A DNA stretch of 64,000 nucleotides from Spinacia oleracea. Taxonomy: Eukaryota; Streptophyta; Magnoliopsida; Caryophyllales; Amaranthaceae. Below are positions 1-10,311 of the stretch, piece after piece (positions within the stretch are counted from its first letter, which is position 1; the number at the start of each line of letters is the position of its first letter). Both the position numbers and the translations under genes were made by a program. The notes under the pieces were generated by a model. The model made no database searches. It saw only the letters and a list, made by a program, of their open reading frames with translations, and had not been told where the DNA came from. The stretch is taken from the NCBI RefSeq assembly GCF_020520425.1, contig NC_079491.1:4327143-4391142 (forward strand). The letters run 5' to 3'.

Positions 1-238
1 TGTTTTGGAGTTGATTCCTCTGCTGCAGTCTTTAAATCTGGTAGTTTGATCATAGTTCATCATGTTTTTCTGTTTTTGTTATCAGCATCCATTCAATTTA
101 TTTTTTTCTCTTTTACCATCATTTTTCTAAATTCTGTTGAATACTTCGTGTATTACTTGCTGTAGTATAGATCACAAACTGTAAACGTGTTTGGATTTTT
201 GTTTTATTTTCAATCTTATGCATGTACTTCCTTTGCAG

Positions 239-2184
239 GTTGGCATACGTACTTCTGGATTGCGTTTATTCCTTTCATTGTGAGTATTTTTTTTTACTGT
301 CATGCACATCAAATGTACCACTTGATATGTTACAGTTTAAGCACCTCTTATGAAACCTCTTTTACTATTCGAATAGTCTTATATAAATATGGAAAATTAG
401 GGCGGGGGTAGATATCTTGCTGGTGCAATGTGCTAGTTTGTTGTCCGACCAACCCTTCTATTGATAAACATTCTTACAAAGACTACACCCAATTTCTTGG
501 TTTCCAAAGAACGAAATGACTGACTATGTGTCTGGCTTAGGCGTCAAACTAGTTGACCTTCCCTTATTTGAGGAAAAATAAGTTCAAATAAGTTCAGATT
601 AACAAGTACAATTTATAATTGAAATAAGTTTTGATAAGTTCCAAAGTTAAGTTCAGAAAAAATAAGTGATAATCTGTTCCGTTCACCTTATTTTGACTTA
701 TTTCAAGAAAAATAAGTCCAGTTAAGTTCAGTTAAAAGATAAATTTGACCAAATACAATTTATAACTGAAATAAGTTTTGCTAAGTTCTAAAAAGTTTAG
801 TCCAAAAAAATAAGTGATAATTAGGTGAATAGAACGCACCCTAAGGCATTACCAAGTTACTTGCACTGGAACACCATGTTTGAAGCCATCAAAGTGATGT
901 ATTGTATATTGCTCTGGAAAAATGATAAGCTCCATTCCTTAACATTTCAATCTAAATCTTTGTTTTCAACTGTTTCCAGCTTCTCCTTGCCGTGGGTACA
1001 AAACTGGAGCATGTAATCACCGAACTTGCTCATGAAGTTGCTGAAAAACATGTTGCCATAGAAGGAGACCTGGTGGTTAAGCCTTCTGATGAACATTTCT
1101 GGTTCAGTCGGCCTCAGATCACCCTATTCTTGATCCACTTCATCCTATTCCAAAATGCATTTGAGATAGCATATTTCTTTTGGATTTGGGTGAGTTAGCT
1201 GCTGTTTTCGAGTCTATATAGGCTGTTATTGATATCTTAGTAACTGCATTTTAGGTTCATTATAATCCGGGCTTAAACTTTTTTTTTTCTTGAAAAATTG
1301 CAGGTGCAATATGGTTTCGACTCTTGTATAATGGGTCAAGTGCGCTATATTGTGCCACGGCTCATCATAGGGTAAACACTCGTGCTCAAGTTCTTGTCGG
1401 AATTTTTACATATTTCCATATTCGGTTCCTCTTGCTGATTTTTTTCTCCTCTTCTACAGTGTTATCATCCAGGTTCTGTGTAGTTACAGCACTCTGCCTC
1501 TTTATGCGATTGTTACCCAGGTATATTTTAATCCAGACTCCGTTTGTTTTGATGGAAAATACTTTCCCGGGAAAAATGATTTTCCCATTTTCTTTTGTTT
1601 GTTTGTTTGTTTTGACAAGGGTGGAAAACTATTTTTCCAAAGGTGGAAAACTATTTTCTCTAGGGTGAAACCAACTTTCCCTTTAAAAAGAAGGAATGCC
1701 GCATTTTCCACTCTAATCTCTTACATTTCCTTTTCTCACCTCTCATTCATTCCCTATTCTATGTTCTTTTTCTCTATAATTTTTCTTGCAAGGAAACAAA
1801 CAAAAGAAAACTATCCCTTTAAAATGTTTTCTGTTGAAACAAACGGAGCCTCAGTATCAAATGTTTGCTCTTTGTCCAAAAAATTCTTCTCTTAGATACT
1901 ATGTTTTGTTGTTTTTTTAATGTTGAACTTTATTTGGGGTTATATTTTGTAATATTATGTAGATGGGAAGCAACTTCAAGAAGGCGATATTTGATGAGCA
2001 TGTACAAGCCAACATCCTAGGATGGCGAGACAAGGCAAAGAAGAAGAAAGGATTGAAAGGTTCAGCTAACGGTGGTTCCACAACCGGCGGGACACCCACC
2101 GAGGGTTCTACTACGAGAATTCAGATGGCGAGACTTGTTCAGAAGACGAAAGAAGGAAATGAGATTCAACCAAGTAACACATGA
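239..2184 (+). CDS. MLO: MLO-family seven-transmembrane protein, C-terminal part
   Basis: Five last exons of an MLO gene, at 239-279, 980-1189, 1304-1371, 1460-1520 and 1963-2184 (stop TGA); the earlier exons lie before the window. All junctions are GT/AG and the phases agree. The peptide runs through the family signatures GTKLEHVI, SDEHFWF, SCIMGQVRYIVPR and VLCSYSTLPLYAIVTQMGS, which cover the last membrane segments of the plasma-membrane MLO fold. After these comes FKKAIFDEHVQANILGW followed by RDKAKKKK, the basic amphipathic stretch where the family binds calmodulin. The cytosolic tail is short (about 73 residues in the last exon) and rich in Gly/Thr/Ser. MLO proteins are calmodulin-regulated membrane proteins; some are powdery-mildew susceptibility factors, others act in root or pollen-tube responses. 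The clade cannot be assigned from this part. Introns 1 and 4 carry MITEs. Confidence 0.93.
538..843. mobile_element. Tourist-like (PIF/Harbinger) MITE, possibly two in tandem
   Basis: Repeated 'aaaataagttcag/aataagttttg' blocks end in GAATAGAACGCACCC followed by TAA, the same terminus as the copies at 11584-11755 and 2759-2867. An internal TGTTCCGTTCACC near 669-683 looks like a second left end, so this may be two adjacent or nested copies. The outer left end near 538 is diverged and less certain. It lies inside an MLO intron. Confidence 0.55.
1538..1848. mobile_element. MITE with CTCCGTTTGTTT terminal inverted repeats
   Basis: The left end CTCCGTTTGTTTTGATGGAAAA is mirrored at the right by TTTTCTGTTGAAACAAACGGAG. 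The interior is made of GGAAAA/TTTTCC-rich inverted blocks. It lies in the last MLO intron. A related terminus occurs at 39178-39520. No clear target-site duplication is seen. The ends suggest a hAT- or Mutator-type non-autonomous element, but the superfamily is not settled. Confidence 0.6.
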
Positions 2185-4084
2185 GAAAAACAACGGTTGT
2201 TACTCGTGTTAAAGTAAATGGTAAAAAAATCAATGGTTAATGAAAAATGTAATCTTTTGCAACGCGTATTTGGAGACGTGGACCGGTAAATACATATTCC
2301 GTATTATATTGCGAAATGAGGTGGTCGTTTTAATGTGTTTTTATAGGATGTAGAAAGTCAAGTAGAACGAAATTGGTATATATTTATAGGAGTATAATAT
2401 AACCACTGCAATTTTGTATTCCCTGATCTTGGTGGATGAGAGTAGTATGGTACATTTCACTACCCTGAAGAAATTTGCAGTTGTAAAGAGTTGTATGTTT
2501 TCTCCATTAAATTCATGTATTTGTGCATGACAAATTAAATAGCTATTAAATTTCAAAGTTCTTATCTAAAAGTTATAATTATAACATGTTAATTATATTT
2601 CATGCGTTCTATTTTAGTGCATTACTTTACAATTTAGATGGTGGACAAAGGACTTGAATTAGATGGTGCTGACTGGCATATGATGCTCACCATGCACGTG
2701 GTTCAAAACTTCAAAATAACGACCGACAAAAAGACACAATTCAACATTAAAACATTAAGGTTGCGTTCTATTCACCTGATTTTTCACTTATTTTTCATGA
2801 AATTATTTGAACTTATTAAAACTTATGAAAACTTATTTTAGTGAAATAATGTGAGTAGAACGGAGCCTAAATCTCGATCAGCAAAATAACATAGACTTTC
2901 AACAAAAGAATACGCATCATACTAAAACTAAAACCCCTTTCTATAGTATGTCCATATTCTCATGTATGTCCATAGTGTGTTATTATTCAATCTATCAAAT
3001 AGTTTTGAATTCTTTAAAAGCCGGTTACAATCGTTGTTCGACTATCTTGTCATATTCACCTTCTTTGTTCCATTTTTTTTTTTATAAACAAATTAATTAA
3101 TTGATAAAAAGTCATACAACATCTACATAAAGATTTAAATCTAGCAAATACATAACAATCGATCGTAGTATTTCAAAAAATTTGTATACCATCTTTTATA
3201 TCGCGGTGATTTTACAGCCTTCATTGATGAGGCACGAGGGGTTATATAGATCTGTTGTAGCCGTGACAAATATGATTTCCGTTTGATTCGCTTGATTGTA
3301 GTCGAAAGATTGACATCCTCTTCGATCCCGCATAAATCTTTACCAAAGAAACAACATGAACTAAACTAAACACACAAAACTTAACTAAAAACAAATCCAC
3401 CATAGGGGTACTTACTACACTGAAACAATCAAACCCACCATAGGGGTACTTACTGCACTGAAACTATGTAGTTTTATTGAAATCTAATGCAAAAACACAA
3501 CAAAATTGAAAGAGAAGGGGCGAAACTAACCAAATTTCCGAAGAAAATTGTCTATCTCCGCACTAGAAAACCCTAATTTTTGTAAACCCTAAAAAGAGAG
3601 AGAAAAGAGGAGGAGAGGGGAGAAGCGGCTCTGAGTATCACTAATTAGATTGTTCTTTGTTCCATTTTCTCTATCAATTACAATCCGAAAAAATTATCTT
3701 TTATTAACAAAATAATTTCACATCAATAAACAACAATACTACACTCAGTTAACCGTTAGGGCCATTATTACAACAATAACATGTAGTATTGAATACTAAT
3801 AGCTAACTATCAGACTCTTATCATATCGTGTTACACTTAGTAATATTTTTCGACAATTAAGTAAATGTTGGGTGATCTCATCATCTCATGCTTGTCCTTT
3901 CAAAAAACAAATGTTTGTTCATATTGTCGTCCCCAAAAGTCCCAACTTACAAACCCCTTTCCCCTAGCTCTCTGCACTACCATTTTCAGGCGGGAAACCA
4001 AGAAAACCTTTCCATTTTCAAAATTATTCCTCTAATTTCTCTCTCCTCGGGGTTTCCCTCTTCGTTCCTTCAATACCCATTTCC
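2185..4084. other. Intergenic region, MLO to MUTYH
   Basis: AT-rich DNA with no recognisable gene. It contains a Tourist-like MITE at 2759-2867 and a 38-bp direct duplication (unit containing CCACCATAGGGGTACTTACT) at about 3395-3470. A purine-rich stretch of AGAGAG and GGAG near 3590-3630 follows two AAACCCTAA-type motifs (about 3565-3595). The last 200 bases are presumably the MUTYH promoter and leader, but I see no clear TATA box. Confidence 0.6.
2759..2867. mobile_element. Tourist-like (PIF/Harbinger) MITE, 109 bp
   Basis: The ends GGTTGCGTTCTATTCACC and GTGAGTAGAACGGAGCC are inverted repeats. The element is flanked by direct TAA copies at 2756-2758 and 2868-2870, the 3-bp TWA duplication typical of PIF/Harbinger elements. 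The interior repeats AAAACTTATT units. It belongs to the same family as 11584-11755 and the element around 49512-50023. Confidence 0.75.
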
Positions 4085-7000
4085 ATGTCCAAAACCCCCA
4101 TCACCAGAACCCTAAGAAATGGCACCAATTCCTCAACAAAACCCTCTGAAATCACCCCCACCAAGAGAAAACGAGCCGCCAAACCGAAGATTTCTTCTAA
4201 AAATAAAGGGGAAAGTGGGGGAATTGAAGATATAGAGGATTTGTTGAAGTTCAATGAGGAGGAAATTGCAGAAATTAGGGGTTCTTTGTTGGAATGGTAT
4301 GATAAAAATAAGAGGGATTTGCCTTGGAGGAGATTGAAAGACGATGATGATGGAGGAGAGAGAAAGGCATATGGGGTTTGGGTTTCGGAAGTGATGCTGC
4401 AACAAACTAGGGTTGCTACTGTCATTGATTATTTTAATCGTTGGATGCTCAAATGGCCCTCACTTTACCATCTTTCTCTTGCTTCTCTTGAGGTTGTTCT
4501 TCTTTCTCCTTCTTTTCATGCTTTCTTTTGTGATTAATTCGCAATTAGTGCATACTATTTTCTGAGAATATGCATAAAAGACTGTATTTTTCCTACCTGA
4601 AATAGTAATGAATTATGCTTGATATTGTTAATTGAGCAACTAAGAGAGTGTGCACAGTGTGGGAATTGAATGGGTTTTATAGTGGATTTTAGAGTGATTT
4701 ATAGTTTGTCTTAATTATAACTTATAAGGGGTGAAGACAGTGTGACAAGTTTTCGGCTATGAAATGAGGTGCCTTCAGTTGGTATTGGAGATTGGGCAGT
4801 GAGGAAAGTAGATGCCTTTTCTGGGAAGAGTTGAAGATTTATGGGGGTGATATCATCTAGGAATAAAGTTAGAGTCTTGAATGCTGAGATTCACCGGGGA
4901 TTGAATCTTTGTCATGCTGTTTGCTGATTTTATGTCACCTAGTGTTTTTAACTTGGATTTTATGTAACCTTGTGAGTTGTGATTCATGTCTGTAATTCAG
5001 TTGAACTTTTTAGTTTGACTTGCAAACCTCTGAAGTTGCTCCAATTTCTTAGAACGAGTGGCTAGTGGATGTTGTCTTTGTCGCGTTATAATAATGAGTT
5101 ATCTTTATATTGCTTGGATATCGATGTTTTATTCTCACGATGCAAATGAATGTGTGGATGTATCAAATGTGACTGTAAGCATATGAAACACGAGTGAAAT
5201 AGCTGGATTTTATTTGACTTTTGGATCAATTCCCGTACATGATCTTGTTCTGATCCAAGTAACATAATAGTTTGAAATTGTTGACAAGTTTGCACAATGT
5301 TGGGGCTTGTTTATCTTCATTTGTGAAGTTACATAGTAGTACTGCTTTGCAGGAGGTGAATGAAATGTGGGCAGGCTTGGGATATTATCGAAGAGCAAGG
5401 TATTTGTTAGAGGTAATCTCTTACTCCAAATTTTCTTCACTCATTAAGTTCTGGCTTTTGTTTTGTTGCTCTTAGTTCCTAACGATTTATCAAATATTGA
5501 TGGAATTTATTTGGTTCTTTGAGCAATGCTTTCAATTGATTTTTGTTATTATGATTGATGATGACGGAAGAGGACCTACATTGTTTATAGGGGGCAAAAA
5601 AGGTTATTGAAGAAGGAGGCAGTTTTCCCAGAACAGTCTCTTCTCTAAGGAAGGTCCCTGGCATTGGAGATTATACATCGGGTGCCATTGCCTCTATTGC
5701 ATTCAATGAGGTGTGACTGCTTAAAACTGAGTGTTTATGGTTTCTTATTAACTTATGCGAAGTATATCTTACTATCTATTGCTCACTATTTCAGGCTGTG
5801 CCTGTTGTAGATGGCAATGTGGTCCGGGTACTTGCTAGACTGAAGGCTATATATGCTAATCCAAAGGACTCGGTGACTGTAAAGAAATTTTGGTGAGTAT
5901 GTATCTTTTCTCCCTTATTGAAGGTGTTCTTCAAATCATTTTCTTGTACTTGGGAAGTAATGAAGGCTTGAAACCAAGTGGAGCATTATGCTCATTTCTC
6001 TGAGATATACACTATTAGCAAATATCAGACATGCAGTGCCTGAAATTTCTGCAACTGTCTTCACCATTGTTTGGTTATATGCTTCTGAGGTATTCGGAAA
6101 GTTTTCATCATGATTTTTCGTTCTTATCATACCCTAGGGTGTCAATTACATGACAAGGAGCCCGATGCTGTAGCCTGTAGCTCAATAGGTTGAGTATCTC
6201 ATTCTTGAATTTGAAATTTGTTTGTGATGACACGGGAATTATGAGATGATAACAGTACATATGCAAGTTCAATTAAGCCACTTATAACTGTTGTTAGTGT
6301 AACTCTTTACCTTATCTTTTTGCTTGCTCGTAGAGTCGTAGGGCTGTTAGTATAGACTTACTATCAATAGGAAACATTATTTTGTACTGCTATGACAAAT
6401 AAATGACATTTTCGCTTTTATTATGTCTACGACTGCCAATATACACTTTTCGATGAACAGCATGATATGAAGCACTGACTGACTAATTAAGCTATATTTC
6501 CCCGGTGCGGATTGAATATTCTCTTACAACTGTCATTTGTAAGTTTTTGCTTTGTTTAGAGGAAGCCTCTGCAATTTGGTCTATCTGCATTGCATTTTCT
6601 ACGATGCATTTTTGTTTCGGAGTTTATCTTCTATAAAAAGAACTCCAACAAATAATATTAGGGTTTGGTATTCCCTATATTAGTTTATCCATCCAAAATT
6701 ATGTGGTAGTTTTTCACTGTTTTTCATTAGTGTAACTGAATGTTTTAGGGGTTGTTAGTGTCCGATGTGAAATTTGCCCACTTCTACTGGCTCCTAAAGA
6801 CATGCCTTTTCTTTTTGCTTTGATAATAAGAAACTAAAATAAATTATCTCATAGAACTGAATGTGATTTTTACCATGAAGCAGAAGACAGGTGATTCTTT
6901 TTAGGCAGAAACTCAACCACATCCTCTTTGGTAGTTCAGGGGTAAGCTTGCACACTTGACTCCTTACCCTGACAAAAAGCGGGTCTTCTTTGAGGACATT

Positions 7001-9461
7001 GGGATAATAATATTAATGTTGAAGTTAAGTGTAGAAGTTTGAGAATAGCCTATTAGGACATGTTAAATAAAAAGGGAAAAATACAAGGCCTTTTGTAATG
7101 AAGTAGCCTAGTAGGAACTAGGAAGGGGTTGTGTACGTATTTCATAACTAGCTTGTTAAGGGTAGATGAAGAGAAATATAGTTGGTTAGTTTGAGGGAAA
7201 AGTGAATAAAATATGCTACTCCCTCCGTCCTTAAAAGATTGCCCCATTTGACTTTTCGCGGTCTCCAATACACGACTTAAAACGTAAATAACTCCTAATT
7301 CTACACGCGTAAAAATTATAAAAAGTTGATATTCTGAAAATATATATTGAACAAATCTAACAAGATCCCACATGGCTATCCTATTTCTTAGGATAATGAA
7401 TTCATGGTTAAAGTTTGACCCAAAAAAATGCAATGGGGCAATCTTTTAGGGACGGAGGGACTACAAAATAAGGGATAGTAGTGAAAGAAGAGTGCATACA
7501 GAGTATTGAGTTGTCAATTTAGCTTAGTTTAGCTCTTGGGAGTGAATCAAGCCACTCGAAAGCTTGATAACTCTCCTCTTTTTTCTGTACCTCCATTATT
7601 ATCAATCAAAATCTCTTTCTTCTTCCTTTAACTCCTGCTTCAGTTATGTTAATCCGAGCCTCTGACTGCTGATATAATTCTTTGACAGGAGTTTAGCAGG
7701 CCAACTAGTGGATCCGTACAGACCTGGAGAATTCAACCAGGCACTTATGGAGCTTGGTGCAACCCTATGCACACCAACAAGCCCAAGCTGTTCTGAATGT
7801 CCGGTTTCAGTTCAATGTCAAGCATTAACACTATCTCGGCAGGGTGGTTTAGTTACCGATTATCCATTGAAAGTTGTAAAGGCTAAACAGAGAAATGAAT
7901 TTTCTGCTGTATGTTTTTTAGAGATATCAGAATCCCAGAATTTGGTAGAAGATACCCAGAAAACGAGACGCTACCTTCTTGTAAAGAGGCCTAATGAAGG
8001 TTTGCTAGCTGGCCTTTGGGAGTTTCCATCTGTACTACTGGGACAGGAATCTGAAATAACAATTAGAAGGAAAGAAATTGATAAATTCTTAAAAGCATCA
8101 TTCAATCTTGATGCAAAGAAAACCTTCAAAGTGATTTCGAGAGAGGAAGTTGGAGAGTACGTCCATATCTTCTCTCATATACGACTGAAGATGTATGTTG
8201 AATACTTGATCATACATCTAAAAGGTACGAGTTGTTTTCTCTTCCCGCTGTTCACTATCCCCTGTCACTCGAATGTTGTCAATGTTATCGTGTATATAAA
8301 AATGTTGATTCTATGTATGGTTGTTAAAATCACGATTCAATTCGTAGAATCTCACGACTATGATTCGATTTATGATTCTCCACTTTCTTTTTACTAGCGA
8401 AAACCTCGTAAATTTGAATCATGCTGAGAAAGTTATTAATAGATAAACATTGTTAATTGTTGCTTATTTAGCTAGTAAACAGTATAATGTATGCACTTTC
8501 AATGAAATTTGAGAATACAATCTTGATCATACTTGTTCGTAGAATTGTACGATTCTAGGATTCGATTTTATGATTCGATTCTAAGAGTCCCTTCCGATTC
8601 AAAGTAGAATCCCGATTTTGACAACCTTGATTCTATGTTAATGAAGGTGGGTCAAAACTCTTGCAAAGTGCGCCTGATGAAGGAAGTATGATCTGGAAAT
8701 GTGCTGACAGCAAAGAGCTTTCGAGCATGGGTCTGACATCTGGTGTCAAGAAGGTATTACTTGGTCCTCTTCCTTCTCTTTCGGTCTTTCCCCTTTTATT
8801 TTAGGTATTTGAAAGGACAATGACGTGAGAAAAGTATACCTGTACTAAAAAAATATTGCTTCTTCACTGAGTGAACTTGTAGTTTAGCTTGTTGTTGGAG
8901 CAGAACAGTCCGAAGTGTTGCCTTTTTTCTTGTATTTGTTTGGTCTTTTTGGGTCTTTTTGGGTCTGTAAGCCTGTTGTATAACTATTACACTTCAGGTC
9001 ATCTTGACAAGGTACTCCAGTTTGGATTGATTTCAGATGGATGAAACTTTGGTTAATTAGTCACTTTTGCTACTTTCTTCATACCAGTATTGCTCTGTTG
9101 GAACTTTGGTTAATTAGTCACTTTTGCTACTTTCTTCATACCAGTATTGCTCTGTTGGAACTTTGGTTAATTAGTCACTTTTGCTACTTTCTTCATACCA
9201 GTATTGCTCTATTGGAACTTTGGTTAATTTGTCACTTTTGCTACTTTCTTCTATTGCTATGTTGGAACTTTGGTTAATTTGTCACCTAGTTATGGATGAT
9301 CTTTTCTTTCATGGCTGCAGGTTTACACCATGGTTCAGCAGTTCAAAGAAAACAGCTTGACTGCTGCCCCAACTCAAGATACTAAACAAACAAAATCGAA
9401 AAACAGCTTAACTGCTGCAACTCAAGATACTAAACAAACAAGACAAAGAAAGAAAAGATGA
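4085..9461 (+). CDS. MUTYH: Adenine DNA glycosylase (MutY homolog)
   Basis: Seven exons: 4085-4492, 5353-5412, 5591-5710, 5795-5892, 7689-8224, 8647-8753, 9321-9461. Together they encode 489 residues. The enzyme excises adenine mispaired with 8-oxoguanine in base-excision repair in the nucleus and perhaps organelles. The order is a basic Ser/Thr-rich N-terminus (~1-50), then the catalytic motif [12 protein letters not shown] containing the expected catalytic Glu. Next comes the helix-hairpin-helix [17 protein letters not shown], followed by [13 protein letters not shown] with the catalytic Asp. The iron-sulfur loop C-X6-C-X2-C-X5-C ([17 protein letters not shown]) comes next. The C-terminal NUDIX-like 8-oxoG recognition domain includes [21 protein letters not shown] and [12 protein letters not shown]. 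The protein ends in a Lys/Gln/Thr-rich tail with a twice-repeated TQDTKQT motif. The start is the first Met ahead of the conserved body; other N-termini are possible. Introns hold a Stowaway, a Mutator-like MITE and a minisatellite. Confidence 0.95.
7217..7463. mobile_element. Stowaway MITE (Tc1/mariner), MUTYH intron
   Basis: The ends TACTCCCTCCGTCC and GGGACGGAGGGACTA are inverted repeats that extend inward (AAAAGATTGCCCC / GGGGCAATCTTTTA). Flanking TA dinucleotides match the Tc1/mariner target duplication. One extra base at the right end departs from the consensus. Confidence 0.85.
8317..8626. mobile_element. Mutator-like MITE in MUTYH intron 6
   Basis: The left end GGTTGTTAAAATC is mirrored by GATTTTGACAACC at the right. 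The interior is foldback-like, built from GATTCGATT/AATCGAATC blocks. The direct repeat TTGATTCTATGT (8305-8316 and 8627-8638) flanks it and is read as a target-site duplication somewhat longer than the usual 9 bp. The right copy lies only eight bases before the exon at 8647, so the element sits immediately upstream of the splice acceptor. Confidence 0.7.
9045..9286. repeat. 57-bp minisatellite, about four copies
   Basis: Tandem units beginning AACTTTGGTTAATTAGTCAC with a 57-bp period: 9045, 9102, 9159, then a shortened fourth copy and a partial fifth. The first three copies are nearly identical, so the array is young. It lies in the last intron of MUTYH, about 35 bases before the final exon. 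Because 57 is divisible by three it reads as an open frame, but it is not coding. Confidence 0.9.
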
Positions 9462-9718
9462 TTGAAATGTATGCCTTTGCATTTCTCATGGTTGCATGAC
9501 AACCAAATGTAAAGAACTTTTGGTGATCCAGCAAGCGTACTGATGGCTTGGGTCTGATTTTTTGTAAATTTTGCAGCAAAATCTGTTTATTGAAAATAGG
9601 TTTTCTAGAGGCATTTTATTGGTCTTCGCGAGAAGATATGTATTTGAACAGAGATGAAGTACTGATTGAGCATATATTTTGAACACAATTTAGAAAACTT
9701 CATCATTCATTGAGGTAC

Positions 9719-9850
9719 CTTTGGCTAAAGATGGTTGTAGGGCAGGCCAGGCCGGCTCGGGCTTCGTGCTGAACAGGCCCGACCGACACCAAGCCCACTC
9801 AACATCATGCCGGCCCGGCCCACAGCCATCTTTACCTCTTGCTAGAGAAT
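9719..9850. mobile_element. Short GC-rich inverted-repeat insert with 20-bp flanking direct repeats
   Basis: TAAAGATGGTTGTAGGGC at the left is mirrored by GCCCACAGCCATCTTTA at the right, enclosing a GGCC-rich core. The 20-bp sequence TTCATCATTCATTGAGGTAC occurs on both sides (9699-9718 and 9851-9870). The 'CCATCTTTA' end recurs at the right side of the GC-rich block 12318-12802. The class is unknown. Confidence 0.55.
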
Positions 9851-10311
9851 TTCATCATTCATTGAGGTACATTTCAAAGTCACGCGGAAGTCACGTGGAT
9901 GGAAGGCCTAAAAGAAGAGGAAGAAATGGAGAAGCATTTGAAATAGACCTCAGGATTTGGCCTTACACAGGTGAGGACCTCTTTGTGCCTTTGTGGGGGT
10001 CTTTTTCTTGCCTCAAAGAAGAGACAAAAATATATTTAAAAATAAAATAAAAATTATAACTAAAAATTTCAGTGGCATATATATTTTCCAAAATTCTGTG
10101 GATATCACCTTCTTGGGCTATGCCCCTCCATTCATTCCGTATTCAGTTGATACAGAAAAACTCCTCTTCCACTCTTGTTCCTTTTCACCAGAAATTTCAG
10201 TAATTTTATCTTCATACCGAAGAATTATACCATTTATACGTGACTGTAAGTAAAAAGAGCAACATTTTGGATAAATCAGCAGCTTCACACAGAAGAAAAC
10301 TGAAGGTTCAG

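Noticed and set aside
9041-9277. 78-codon open frame in the MUTYH intron
   Set aside because: It is the 57-bp minisatellite, open only because the unit is divisible by three.
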